Assembly (NCBI GenBank): GCA_015680685.1
Contig: MNCI01035130.1
Location: forward strand, 1,036,649 to 1,100,648
From: Gnetum montanum
Lineage: Eukaryota; Streptophyta; Gnetopsida; Gnetales; Gnetaceae
DNA length: 64,000 nt
Reading direction: 5' to 3'
The notes beneath the pieces were generated by a model. The model searched no databases. It was given only the letters and a program-made list of their open reading frames with translations, and was not told where the DNA came from. Shown here in pieces: positions 1-11,899 of this stretch. Both the position numbers and the translations under genes were made by a program. The stretch's first letter is position 1, and every line of letters starts with the position of its first letter.

Positions 1-350
1 GTAGAGTCATTGGGAGCATAAATAGAAAAAACTCCGAAGGGACCATGTGAGGAGGAGAAAATAGCCCAGGACACTCTGTGACCTAAATTGAACCCATGCT
101 GAAGGAGTTTGTCTTTCCAATAGGCTAGAAAAAGAATGGTTGCTCCACCTTTGCCACACTCATGAGAAGTAGCGAGAACAAAAGAATGGAGGAGAAACCA
201 ATGGGCTGAAAGAGATAATTGTTCGGCTGAGATCTTGATTTCTTAAAGGAGGAAATCCAAAGTGATATTTAGACTAGAGAGGAGGTTGCTGGCTCGTTTG
301 CAATGAAGCCTATCAGTTAGGCCTCGGACATTCCAAGATAGGAGGTTCAT
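1..350 (-). pseudogene. LINE ORF2 endonuclease domain, 5' part
   Basis: Start of the LINE polyprotein that nicks target DNA for target-primed reverse transcription. The ATG at 350-348 is followed directly by NLLSWNVRGL, the N-terminal motif of L1-type AP endonucleases. Further on, GGATILF and GVFSIYAPND match the conserved strands of the fold. An in-frame stop at 245-243 sits just before the EIK motif that holds the catalytic glutamate, consistent with a Gln codon changed to TAA. The domain continues beyond the left edge of the window. Confidence 0.8.
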
Positions 351-504
351 GGAGAAGCTCTAGATGTTATGAGTGATAGGGCAGTGGAAAGAATTGCAAA
401 GGAGTTTCTTGTATTAGCAGTTAATGCTGGGTTAGTTTTGGGTGAAGGAGAGGAAGGGGGAGTAGTGGTTTTAGATGCTTTGGCCCTTTTCCTTCCCCCT
501 ACCA

Positions 505-1484
505 TTACAAACTCATCACATAAAAGTGAGAATATTTGACTGATTGTGAGTGGATGATTGGTGCCTTGGACCTGGCCTTAATGAAAGAATGGGATTGGGA
601 GACTCTTGCCTTAGAGGGAGCAAACAAGGAAAAAATGTGTGGAGCATTGTTAGAAGTAGAATCGAACTTAATGGGAGCAAGTGGTGGGTTAGGTTGAGGA
701 GTGACTACAGGACTAGATTTAAGAGGATTGGTTGGGGATTTTTTCTTAGCTAGAAAGAGACAGGTAGAAATGTGGTGCTTTACACGATGGCAGTAGCTAC
801 AAGAGTTGGGAAGATAAAAATAGTATGCCTTTTGAGTAAAAAATTTGCCTCAAGCTCCTAAGGTTAAAGTGTTTTCTTTTGGGAAATGTCAAGTTCAATA
901 CAGTAGCGACAAAAGTGAGCCCCGTTAATCTCAATTCCATGGTCAGAGATGACTCGACCTAAGGTGCTAACAATGTCTTGCTCAACAGATGAAAAGATTA
1001 AAGGAAGATTAGGTAGCTCTACATAACAAGGGATAATATTAAAGGCTGGGTCCCTGACATTGAAATTAAATTTCCAAGCCCGAGCGATAAGTGTAACATT
1101 ACGAGCAGGAAAAATCTGAAGAGAGAGAGCTTTCTCGATGTCAGAAGCCTTAGAAAGTTCAGCAAGGAGAAAATTACGAGCATAGTATCGAGCGTGTAAG
1201 ACTTGTATCCCATGGGTTTGTAAAATATTTTTAATATGCAAATTGATGCCTAATGATCGAGGTAGATAACCCACTATTTGAAAAAAAATAAAGCATGCAG
1301 AAAAATCTTGAGAAACATATTCAAAGATGTCTTCAAGTAAAAGAAAATCCAAAGATTCTAAGTTGGGAGAGCTTCCCTGAGGTGAAGAAGTAGCAGTCGT
1401 TGAGGATTCGTCCATACCCTTGCATGAAGGAAGCTCCATGTCCATTTGAACTGGCTCAATACCAGTAATCTGGCTGTAAAGCAC
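505..1484 (-). pseudogene. LINE ORF1 (DUF4283 domain plus CCHC zinc knuckle), one frameshift
   Basis: Nucleic-acid-binding ORF1 protein of a plant L1-type LINE. The first 206 codons (1484-864) end with a DUF4283-like pattern (RAWKFNFN, then PCYVELPNLPL, then CRYCIELDIS), known from plant LINE and retroelement proteins. A frameshift lies between 864 and 801. Past it the frame stays open through a CX2CX4HX4C knuckle (codons at 801-760) and a Pro/Ser/Lys-rich tail to a stop at 505-507. The total of about 325 codons is normal for LINE ORF1. The ORF opens at 1484, but the Met at 1445-1443 could be the start. The knuckle cysteines and histidine are all present, so the break looks like a single recent lesion. 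Confidence 0.75.
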
Positions 1485-2096
1485 CCAAATCCCGAGTTAA
1501 AGATCAACGGTAGACAGAACAGCAAGCGCTGCAATCAAATCTGCCCAGATCTGGGGTTGCCTATTGCTGCCTTCCCAAACACCGCGTCGTTTTGTTTTGA
1601 AAAAACCAAAATGAAAAATGCAGCGTGCAACTATGCCTCTTGGGCACACCGTAGCCACTGCGACCTTGCCAAAAAACCAAAAAAGTTTCCAAGGTTTAGG
1701 GCTGATCAGTTCGGCAATGTCTAAATTTTGGACAGAGAAGAAATCACTGCGTGGGTGTCGGACTGAAGTACGTGAATGTGAAACTCAAATTTTAGTCATT
1801 TCCATGACATCTCCATGTAACATATTAGAATAAAAAATGTGACTTGTAGGATGAATATTAGGGGTGGAGTGGGTTGATTTAAAACTAGAACTAGATGACT
1901 ATATATGCTCCAATGACATGTAGCCAACATAAAAATTTCATAGAACTTACGTAAAACATTATAATTGGTGCTATGTCCTAGAATGGAATCCATAACTTGT
2001 AGTTTCCAAATCAAGAGTCTTACTTCTAAGCTAATTTCTAATTATAATTTATCGAAAAACTATATCTCATTAAATTTTATGTTTGAATCTATTTCT

Positions 2097-2290
2097 TTTC
2101 AGGGTAACTTGAGGTTGGTAGTAGAACCCTTTACACACACAATAAGGTAGATGTGACCTGCTTAACAAAAGGGTCCCACTACAAGGCTACTTCATTGCTA
2201 CCACACCTATAAGTGAGGTAAGAAGTGAACCCACAACCTTTGAACTAATAGATGAGTGTCTTGACCATCTGTGTTAAATTTCTCTTACAT
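2097..2290 (-). mobile_element. tRNA-derived SINE candidate
   Basis: On the minus strand an A-box-like TAACACAGATGG (2276-2265) is followed about 32 bp later by a B-box-like GGGTTCACTTC (2232-2222). That is the tRNA promoter spacing, but the sequence between does not fold as a tRNA gene. A non-tRNA body of about 120 bp follows, toward 2097. This is the usual head structure of plant SINEs. Both ends are approximate, and no poly(A) tail or target duplication was identified. Confidence 0.45.
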
Positions 2291-2695
2291 TTTAAATATT
2301 TTTATTTAGATTCTTTTTCAAACAATGTAAAAAATAGTTAGCTTTACCTATCTAAAACCTATGTGTTACTATAGTGAATATTAAATGGAGATAAAATTTA
2401 TGTTTATCTATTCCTTTTACATAACTTTTGGAAATCCCAATATGAATGTAAATCAACATCATTATCTTAATATCCATTAATATTAACTAACTTAATTTAA
2501 TTATCATCATCATTCTAGCCTTGTCCCAACAAAATGAGATTGGATAATCAACTAACTTATTTTCAGGTAAATCATAAGTTTCATAACTAAATGAATAAAT
2601 ACAAATAATTATCTAAAATTTTCAATTTAACACTTTGCAAAAGACTCCAAAACAGTTAACCATTTTCCTAGTACACTAAGAACTTCAATGTTAAG

Positions 2696-2820
2696 GCGAC
2701 TATATTCGAATATCGGAAGGTTCGGGAAATTGGATTGAAAACGAACTCCATCGCATGCATGAAGACCCGTCTAAAATCCCGGCGAGGATTAAAAAGCATG
2801 TAGGGCGTCGGATATTATAG
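2696..2820 (+). pseudogene. CpG-rich ORF fragment of unknown identity
   Basis: A 42-codon open stretch ends at a TAG at 2818-2820. The peptide has gene-like composition (for example RMHEDPSKIPARIKKH) and the DNA holds around a dozen CpGs, while neighbours are nearly CpG-free. There is no start codon or clear splice site. It may be a scrap of a host exon; a DUF247-type origin crossed my mind, but I cannot support it. Confidence 0.2.
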
Positions 2821-4659
2821 ACTTTTGATGGATAAAGGCATGAGATGGCATATTCAAAAAAGGCTGAGAATAAGGATGGTGAACGATTTTGCTTTTGAAG
2901 TGAACAATGCAAATGAAAATGTAGTGCATGAAAGCAAGCCACAGAATCAAGGAAGGTGGAATTCCACATTTGCATATGATTGGAGAGACCACGAGACAAT
3001 TAAGAAAGAACCCAACAAAAGGATGACATATGTTCTCCATAATGGTCAACTTCAACTAGCACAACCATAGAATTAACCTTATTTCATAAAGAAAGCGGCA
3101 TATTCTCCACACATTCTGATTCCATGTCCGTGATGCCTGACCACGAGTTTCCCTGTGTCTTCTATTTACTGCGTCATATTCCCCTAAGGTTTACGTGGTA
3201 GCATATTTTGTTTGGCATGACTTTGGCATTTTAAAAAGTCTGGGGTAGCTTTCATTTGACCTTTAGGGGCCTGTCAATTTGGTATGCCCCACTACCCGTC
3301 TCTTGTCGGCTTGCCATTTTCTCTTGAAGTAATCTTTCCTCTTGTCGGCCTCAATTGTTCTTTAATGACCTTCAGTATAATCCCTTTCAACATAAAATAT
3401 TTTTTCTTTAATAAAAAAAGATTCACTACCCTTAATCTTGACTCGATATGTGACATAGCTACCAACTGGTTAGACCAGTGGCTTAGACAAGGAAAGTTGG
3501 AAATAGTACCATGACATTTACCCATAATATAAATTTTGGGGCTATGGCTTTGCTAGATAAGTTATTATAAAAGAAAAAGTCATCCACCCTCCCTATAAAA
3601 AACCATGCTCAAATCCTGTACTTAACGGCTAATTTATGTTGCTAAGGTAAAGACATCATGATAAATACCCCACAGAGACGTAACGGATAATTTATGTTGT
3701 CCATGCTGAGATGTAAAATAACTCACCACGACGTTCATAAATGTTGTTAAGAATCCAGACCGTACAAAACAAAGGGAAGGCCACAATTGGAAAAAGTATT
3801 TGTTTAGTTTGCTATGCCGGTGCGATGTCCAAAGGTGGCCGAGCATAGCATGGCTTGTGCTCCCCTCTTGTTTTTGCATCGTCCAGTCAACACTTTATGC
3901 TTTACCACACGTAATAAATTAGTAAAAGCAAACCGATTCCTTTGCTTAAATCATATGCTTTGACACAAACTACGGTGGACTCCGTTGAATGGCAAAGTGC
4001 TGCAGGTTTTGCCATATATACACGTATATAACTGTAAGTTTGACTTACAAGTCCATCATAATTATTAACATGCAACAAAGGTAAGCATAATAAGAATCTA
4101 ATATTAAACAAATGATACTTTGAGTTGGATTCCATGGATGGCTAGGTTCCTTGCTTCCTTTTTATGAATCTCTGTGCTAGGAAGCTGGGGTGGCTAGGTC
4201 TGTGGCCAGTGAAGTTTAAATAAATAAGCCGAATAGGTATCCGTCTTGAGTCTGCATCAGATGTTCTGAGTGGGAGCTGATGATGCCAGTCTGAGTCTGG
4301 TTACATATTAGATTATAAACCACATATGACTAGGTGCCTGATGCACGTCAACTCAATTGACTTAAAAATTCAAAATTCCACTCAGAAAGTTGTCATTCAA
4401 GAACAGAACAACAACGGTTTCAATTTCAGTGTCTTTGGGTAGTGCCATACATCACATCTCATTTGGTGTGGTGTGAGCTGCTCTTCTGGTATGGATGTGC
4501 ATGCTATCATTTAATAATTATATTCATTAGCGAGGCATTCCTTACTTAGTAATCGCTAAGGATATCATTTATGCCATGGCCTGTTAGATAGGCTCCTGGT
4601 TTTTGTTTCTGCTGGTTGCTTGGAAAATTTTCACCCTGCCAAAGCTTGGAAAAAGTAAA

Positions 4660-5572
4660 GAAAATATAAAAGTTATTGAGGTTATTGGAAAATTTAAAGG
4701 TTCATAATATATTGTTATCTATTATCCAAAAATTTTACAGAGAAGCATTTATTCAATTTGCAAATGAGCAAGAAAGAATTTTTTGTAATAGTTTTGTTGG
4801 TGTTAAACAAGGATCTCTTTTTTATCCGGCTTTAGAATGTTCATTGATGAACTTAAAGAGTGGATGCATAAAATATCAACTCAATTTGCAATTAATAGGA
4901 GGAGTCTTATAAGACTCTTTCTATATGCTAATGATGTTTCCTTGATTTGAAATTCAATAGAAAGATTGCAGCAAATGCTTAATACTCTTGATGATTTTTG
5001 TGAAAATTAATGCCCATAAAATAAAAGGTATAGTATGTAACACATGTAATAAAATGTACAATTTTATTATAGAACATGAACATGTAGACATAATTTCCTT
5101 TTACAAGTTTTACAATTATAAATGAGATCAGTACATTAATTAAAGAATGCAAGCAGTACCAAAGCCTTATTTGCTTTAAAAGTAAAGATAAGAAGGAATG
5201 TATTCCAGCCTCAAATATTCATAAACAACTTTATCATGCCATTCTTCAACTTACTATCCTGTATAGATATATTGTATAGGGTCCCTACTCTATCAAATAA
5301 ATATTGGAAATAGATAGAAGAAATTTAAAAGTTATTTTTGTTTGATGAATCTAAAGTGAAGAGATAGACACAATATGATATTATTCTTCTTAAAGTAGAG
5401 ATGATGCTATTAGAGGTTGAAGCTAGTTGTCAATTTATAGCCTACACCCATAATTTTTATGCATCTTTAATAGAAAAATACTTTAAAAAGTGATGAAGGA
5501 AACCTATGATAAAGGATGGCTTCATGATGCAATTCTATGGCTTAATAAATGGAATATTGAAGAGTATATTCT
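4660..5572 (+). pseudogene. LINE reverse transcriptase remnant (plus strand)
   Basis: A non-LTR reverse transcriptase fragment. In order: FVGVKQGS (RT motif 4, about 4790), a shifted frame reading FIDELKEWM (about 4845), LYANDVSLI at about 4922 (the catalytic Y-A-D-D box, with D changed to N), then RLQQMLNTLDDFC. Weak readable patches continue to the end, including LHDAILWLNKWNIEEYIL-like residues near 5520-5570 across frameshifts. It is broken by several frameshifts and stops. The sequence stops abruptly at 5572 where the LTR of element A begins, so A was inserted into this LINE. It is on the opposite strand to the LINE at 1-1790 and is a separate insertion. Confidence 0.7.
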
Positions 5573-6781
5573 TGATGAGCCAGTTAAAATTTTGGTGCTA
5601 GGTTACCTTTGTTGTAGGAATATCACCTTGTCTGTGACTAACCCGTAAATCGTATCCATGGAGGAATGGTTGAAAGTCAAAGAAACATCAAGACAAAAGA
5701 AATGCTCAAAACTAAAACCAATTTTGACTTCAAACTTATGATTGCCACTCATAAGCAAAACCACAAATTCTCATTTTAACTTCTAACTTAAATTCAAGAA
5801 TGGAAATATAGTGATTAATTCACTTTGAAGCTAATGAGCATAAAATACAAGTTACAAAGAGCACAAGGGAGATATCACCCAATCAATGAGCTTGCCTTGT
5901 TTTCATAACCTAGTAGTCTACCAATAGACTTTAATGGTCAATAAAGTTGCCATAGGGTTCAACTAGCTCTTGACTCTTCTTAGGAAGAATGGTGGATTAT
6001 CTCAAACTGTCTTGCTAATGAGCATAAAATACAAGTTACAAAGAGCACAGGGGAGATATCACCCAATTTATGAGCTTGCCTTGTTTTCATAACCTAGTAA
6101 CCTCAACAGTCTTCCAATAGACTTTAATGGTCAATAAGGTTCAACTAGCTCTTGACTCTTCTTAGGAAGAATGATGGATTATCTCAAACTATCCTAGAAC
6201 TTCAATTAGTATGAATCCTCCCTCTTGAGTACAAAGCCCTTTTTTAATAACAAGGATAAGGCTAAAATTAGGATGTCCATCTTTTTAGAAAAGAATTACA
6301 AAATAAATATGCACTATTATCATCAATCATTGTTGCCACTATAAACTATGATAAAATTGTTGTTCTTGTTGTAGGGCATTGCTGGTGTGATGTAAATTAA
6401 TAAGGTCCATTGCACCCAAACTCGTTGATGATTATTGCTAAAGCAATATAACACGATAACTTTACTCCCTTTTAGAAGGTTACAAAACCAAAAATACTAG
6501 CTTTGGAATATCTTCCTTATCATGTTGCATCACTCAGGTGGTTTCTAGTGGTAAAGGCTAAACCTTATTATCCCTTATCAACCTTTTCGATCTTGTTCAA
6601 TAGTGTTCAAAATCCAATCATATCTTATCACTTGAGTGATTACATGCAATAAATATAACAAAGAACAACGAGTCCTATCACAACGTATTAATTCAATTAC
6701 TAACTTGTGATAATTTAATTTATCAAAAATAAATTTAAAGTCCTTTTAATGGAATAGTAGGTTTATTTTGGAGTCTCAACA
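5573..6781 (-). repeat. 3' LTR of element A
   Basis: On the minus strand it begins TGTTGAGACTCC at 6781, right after a purine-rich tract (CCAAAGGCTAGCTTGGGG), and ends GGCTCATCA at 5573. The last part matches element B's LTR: both read CCATTCCTCCATGG, then a GGTTAGTCA(C/T)AGACAAG block, then the ending GGCTCATCA. It is about 1.2 kb against 1.0 kb in B; an internal 184-bp tandem duplication accounts for the difference. Confidence 0.75.
5830..6193. repeat. 184-bp tandem duplication inside the LTR of A
   Basis: Two direct copies, 5830-6013 and 6014-6193, both beginning GCTAATGAGCATAAAATACA and both containing GACTTTAATGGTCAATAA and CTCTTGACTCTTCTTAGGAA. They differ by small indels and substitutions, so the duplication is not recent. 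Element B's LTRs have a single copy of this region. Confidence 0.9.
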
Positions 6782-7259
6782 TAGCCCCAAGCTAGCCTTT
6801 GGCTAGTGCATGATCAAAGAAGATGATAGTAATGACCATGACAAAATCATGCATACTTAACCTAAAGCAGTGATGTTCTTTCAACATAATTTACATAGTA
6901 TATCAACATGGAACATTCTAAATTAAAATTACCAACATAATGACATTACTGATATAACAACATGTGAAAATCAAACAATATTATAATCAAGATAAACTTT
7001 AAACAAGAATTATTTGTATTCCATTTATCAAAAATTATAATGTCTATTAAGTTTATAGTCATACATGTTACTTGTTAAAACAACCTAGCCTAGCTATTAT
7101 AAAATCAAAAATATGATGCAATAGCATCAAAATCAGATCCCAATATGTTAAACATAAACATCATGAGGGAATAGTCATGTTCTAGAGCTCTTGTGGATGC
7201 AATATAATTCAAAAAATATAAGTAAAGCATCATATGTACAAAAAGCAAGTTCAAGATGA

Positions 7260-8330
7260 AAATAGCCACAATTATTGTTCTACCCTACCTCCCTTAATCC
7301 ACATGCTCTCCTCCTCCTCTTTCACAAAATGAGAGGAGTCATGGCCTTCATCATCACCTTTAATGGGAGGTTGCATCTTCTTCTCCAGTGCTACTATCCA
7401 TCCATCCAGACTTACTAATGTATTGGAAACTTTTTATAGGGTAGTGAGTATGAATTGTTGATTTATTTTGATCTTTTGCATTTATTGTTGCATTTCCTTT
7501 TTGAGACCCTGTACTTCATAGCTTACGGGGTTCATTAGCATAAATCTAGGTGAATCTAACTTTTGGATATAAGGCCCAAATTTCTTATAAATTTTCAATG
7601 AATTGGCTAGGGATTCTAGCTTTAACATTATGTGGGTAACTCTCCCTTCACTCGTTGGTTTCAAGATTTATTTCTTTCTCAAAATTATAGAAATCAACAA
7701 GGGAAAACACATATGCAATATTTCATCATCATAGTGGTAAGCTATGGACGTAATGGGAAGATAAGAAAAATGGGCTTCTTTTTTGAATTTAAGGGCTTTC
7801 ATTACAAGTAGGGTAGAACTAAGTATGTAGGACATGTGCATGGATAACAAAATGGTGACTATCCATTTCACCAATAAATTGATGAAAGAGGGTATTTTTC
7901 TTTTGTGATACTCCTAGGTTTGAAGATGTCATCTCTTGTATTTGGTAGCTCAAACCATTTTGCTAACAAAGAAACCATAATCTTACTTTTTTCTTTGTAA
8001 CATATTAATGTGGGCTCAGATTTAGTGAGATGGCACTTCAAATTTTGGTGAAATTTGAAAATTTCTTCTAGATAATAGTAATCTATTGGTGGTGTAATGA
8101 ATATCTTATACCCCTAGTTCTCAATATAATGGTGTACTTCATCATTCGTCTCCTTGAACCATTCTGTAAAGTCCTATTTGGGTCGATATTGAGCTATTTT
8201 TAATCATTCTATCCTAGGTGTCTTGCTTCCACTTGGGGATGCAAACATTGATGTAGCCATTTATACCCTCTTAGCCTTACTATCATGGAATACGTGCATT
8301 GTCTACCTTGGAGAGATGCTTAGCCTCCTC
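7260..8330 (-). pseudogene. Plant transposon protein ORF in the env position of element A
   Basis: Downstream ORF of unknown function, related to the 'putative plant transposon protein' domain found in several plant retroelements. The best preserved block (minus, 7874-7668) reads HFSYLPITSIAYHYDDEI then CFPLLISIILRK. Element B has the same block at 48,167-48,370. A second readable block (7664-7482), with VTHIMLKLESLANSLKIYKKF, looks helical and is probably the C-terminal coiled-coil part. It lies between the pol spacer and the 3' LTR on the same strand as pol, the place of the env-like ORF in Athila elements. Several stops and shifts break it. Confidence 0.6.
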
Positions 8331-10559
8331 CTACACTTGTAGGGTTCTAGTTGCCCTATCCTCCTGTTCTTGCATCTATCCAATTTGTTTTGGTTGAATG
8401 ACCTGATATTTCCTTGCTGGTTACATATATGGCTAGAAATCACCTTTTTTCATCTACACTAATCACTTTTCATTGTGGTATCGATACAATTTGATAAACG
8501 TGGATTGACATTTATCACTTAGGTGATAAACTAGGGCTATAAGTTCCAATTTTGTTGGTATTTTGTCACTAAACATCACCTAAGTAATGATCATTGAAAT
8601 ATTTTTAATGTTATTGTGTGGTATTACTATGGTGCTGATAATGACAATATATTCAAAGTTTCCCAAGAGTTTATTGTTGAATTATCACTAGAGCAATATT
8701 TTGGGGATTTCTAAGTAAAATATATCACAAGACATTTTTGGAGCAATGTCTCATGATATTGTTAGGATTTTAAACTAGGGTTTTTGATTACGAGCTTATA
8801 ATTGTAAATTACTAATAGTAATGATGTTAGATAATAGTGTTTTTATGAAAAAAGTTATTGATAGATCCTTGATCCCTCCACCTATATTCTTTATCCAAAG
8901 ACATTATTCACTTGGATTATGGGCAAGAATTCACATAAAACTTAGTTAGGAAGGTCCTCCTAGGATTACTTGGACTAAAATTTCTTCAAACAAGGTTTTC
9001 TTCATTTGTTAGAAAAATGGATTACAACCTCAAGGTCTACCTTTCCTATGTTTTAAGGATCTGAGATGCATTTCTTTCAATCAACTCTTTCCATAACTTG
9101 ATCTTGGATTAGTTCACGTGCTTGTTGTATCCTACTATCATACCCTTCTACTATAATAATAGCCTTCCCTTGAATTAATCTAGGTTATGTCCCTAACCTA
9201 GGTTAATTAGATTAATTATTTATTGGTGTGAATTAAGGACTAACTAGGAGAGTAGACCAAGAGCATGTATGCCATGGGTTTTATATACTCTCTACTATTA
9301 ATGATACATAGGAAAGCTTTAAACTTCTAATGGTTAGTATCTGTAATGCTCTATCCATAGTAGGGATCTTAACCACTAAGTCATATGGAAGGCATGTTGG
9401 GAAATCATATGAACGTTCAAAGAGTTTTAATTACCTGAGGAAATTATAATTAGTAGTATTAGAGTCTAAAGTAATATAGGAAAAATTTTAGATTTTATTT
9501 ATGAATTAATGATAAGACAATATTAAGAAAATGAAAGGGAAATAAGAAACAATATTTCTTTTAAGTATGAAGTTTCAAAAGCTAAGAGATTTCATAAATA
9601 GAGTAAGAAAAATGTTTATGAATAAGGTTATTCATTGTGCTACATATGAAGGTTAGTTAATTCTTTCCTTAACAATGTTATATCCTATCTATCTAAAGTA
9701 GTGGTAGCCATATTTAATTTTTTTTTGTGATAGCTGATCTACCCATAATCACTCTACTTATTGAAGGGGATTCTTGTAGGATGCTTAAAAAATATGAGCA
9801 TTTAGAATTGCCCTAATTGTAAGGTTCTTGTGGAAGTGCGGCTCTTTTCATGATTGAAGGTTCTTGTGGGACCTACCTTTTTTTAATAATTAGACTTTCT
9901 TCAATTATAAGGTTCATTTGGAAGGCCTTTTTTGTTCTTTTCTTTTAATTAAATAGGTTTCTCCTATAGACCCTAGTCTGGTTTCATGTTATTGGATGCC
10001 TTTAGTACCTTAGATCCTAGATCCAATATAACACACCCTTTCCTCCATATTTACTACCCAAGTAAGTAACTAATATAACCCTTACACTTATAAATATTGG
10101 TCTACACTTAGTTATTTTACCTTGTAACTTATGGAAATTTGAGCCTAAGAAACATTATCTTTAAGGAATAATAGGATTTATTATGCCAACTTAGTATTGT
10201 AGTGTGGTTTAGTCATATTTGATTAGTACTTATTTTTATCATTCTAAGGTTCACACTTATATAGATTTTGGTTTTCAACCTATCTATGTCAAGGTAGGTG
10301 TAGTTGTTCTTCTTTCTTGCATTCCAAACATGATGCTACTAAATTCATTATAAACCCAATGAACAATAGAATTTTATATTACCCATACATTTTTCAAGGT
10401 AAAATTTGTAGACATTTGGTTATTATTTAGTTTTTTTCTGCATTATACAATAATATATTTGATTATCTAGATTAAAATTACTCGGTGTAATTTTGGCCTC
10501 TAATTGATCACTCTCAAACTTTGATTCATCTATCTTTTAATTAGGCTTACTAAATTCCA
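8331..10559 (-). other. Spacer between integrase and downstream ORF of element A
   Basis: No coding pattern was found. It matches the 45.0-47.5 kb spacer of B in places; for example GAAAGGGTGTGTTATAT is shared near 10,040 (minus) and 45,340 (plus). The part nearest the downstream ORF (8511-8698) contains a cluster of short palindromes described separately. Confidence 0.6.
8511..8698 (-). promoter_or_regulatory. Palindrome cluster upstream of the downstream ORF of A
   Basis: TTTATCACTTAGGTGATAAA at 8511-8530 has perfect 8-bp arms. An imperfect relative, ATCACCTAAGTAAT, lies at 8575-8588, and a hybrid, TTATCACTAGAGCAATA, at 8682-8698. The LTR of the same element has TTATCACTTGAGTGATTA (6625-6642), CACTCAGGTG (6531-6540) and ATTGCTAAAGCAAT (6434-6447). 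The cluster lies 200-400 bp before the ORF. A protein-binding or promoter role is inferred from the match with the LTR. Confidence 0.4.
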
Positions 10560-11600
10560 CTAACTCACCTCTATACGGCTCTTCTATTTGATGTTGATGA
10601 TAATGCTTAAGTCCTTGATCATTTACTAGGAGTGAGTTAGATAGGTGTTTAATGAGTGAAATTAGGATACTACTATTGCTACAAGGTTACTAGGTTTCAA
10701 CTTTCCCATTGAGTTAAATTTTCCTAGAAATTTATGTAGTCTCATATTATATAACAAGACATATCCTTCAGATATTTTCTTATTTAGTATGTTCTTATTA
10801 TGCATATACTTCATTTTTTTCTTAATTATTCTTTGTTTAGTAAGTGCATGCATGTGTAATTCATCCAGTTCATGAACTTGGATTATCCTAAAGTCTTGTT
10901 TGAGTTATTCATTGAAGCTTAGCTGATATGCTAATCTTAGAGATTGGTATTTTATTTTGACAAGAAAAAAAATTATTTATCATAAATCAACTGATAGGGT
11001 GAATAGTCTAAGTTTGGTTTATAAGTAATTCTATAGGTTCAAAGTGCATCTTGAAACTTCCTAGACCAATCTTTCTTTTTAACACATAGTTTTAGTTAAA
11101 ATTTTTAGGATGGTTCTATTAGCAATTTTAAATTGAATATTTGTTTGAGAATGGTAGGTAGTGACTATCTTATGTTGTATTCCATAATATTTAAGGAACT
11201 TTTCCATTATCTTATTTACAAAATGAGTACCCTAATTACTAATGAGTGCATGTGGAGTTCCAAATTGTGTTAAAATATGTTCCCTTAAAAAAGCTACAAC
11301 TACTTTAACATCATTTATTAGAGTAGCCTTTGCCTTTATTCATTTAGTAACATAGTCTATACATACTAGAATATATTGACATTTTTTGGAAGGTGGAAAT
11401 AGGCCTAAAAAATATATACCCCACACATCAAAAGGTTCTATTATTAGAATGGGATTAAGTGGTATTTATTATCTTTTTCGTCATTGCCTCTAAACGTTGA
11501 CACTTATCACATACTTGGGTATATGTATGAGAATCTTTAAAGATAGTGGAACAATAAAACCCACTTTATAATATTTTTATAGCTATTCTATGGCTATGAA
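10560..11600 (-). pseudogene. Integrase of element A
   Basis: Part of the Ty3/gypsy integrase that inserts the cDNA. On the minus strand the core reads IDYVTK near 11,360, and the C-terminal block (10,853-10,662) contains YVLLYNMRLHKFLGK. That block is nearly identical to element B at 44,660-44,710 and typical of Athila integrase tails. The core has many stops, and the HHCC part is only faintly readable near 11,560. Confidence 0.65.
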
Positions 11601-11899
11601 AGTATCCTTCTTCAAGGTTATCATGATACATTTGGAGGATTTTCAATTATTTCTCTTTTGCAATACATCTTCTAGCCACTTTTTCTCTACATATGCGATA
11701 GAGAGAAGGTTCATTGAAAATGTACCTTGAGACTCCGTTTAGAAAGGACTTCTTTTCTTCTTGACTCCATTAAGTTAATGTTTTCATTGTTGCTAAATAG
11801 TTTACTATACCAGGAAATCATGATTTCTATTTTATTAAAAAAAATTGTTCATTAAAGAATTTATCACTAAATGACTCTCTTGTCTTATTTTCTTCTAAA

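Larger units (their letters stand above)
1..1790 (-). mobile_element. 5' part of an L1-type LINE
   Basis: On the minus strand the order is GC-richer 5' leader (about 1790-1485), ORF1 (1484-505), a gap of about 155 bp, then the start of ORF2 (from 350) running off the left edge of the window. ORF1 carries a DUF4283-type domain and a CCHC knuckle; ORF2 opens with an apurinic endonuclease domain. This is the usual order of plant L1-clade LINEs. The reverse transcriptase half would lie left of position 1. The 5' boundary is a guess from the change in base composition; no target-site duplication was found. Confidence 0.8.
1791..4639. other. Non-coding flank, no gene recognised
   Basis: Mostly AT-rich sequence with stops in all frames. 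Two local features are listed separately: a SINE candidate (2097-2290) and a CpG-rich ORF scrap (2696-2820). The stretch 3100-4600 is less AT-rich than the retroelement DNA to its right and may be older unique sequence, but no exon, RNA gene or terminal repeat could be supported there. Confidence 0.5.

Noticed and set aside
550-753. Plus-strand frame over the LINE
   Set aside because: Antisense shadow of the ORF1 tail.
2221-2276. A functional tRNA gene
   Set aside because: A and B boxes are present but no cloverleaf or acceptor stem can be formed; treated as a SINE head.
2825-3070. 81-codon plus-strand frame and overlapping minus-strand frames
   Set aside because: No family pattern, and frames on both strands overlap without a clear favourite.
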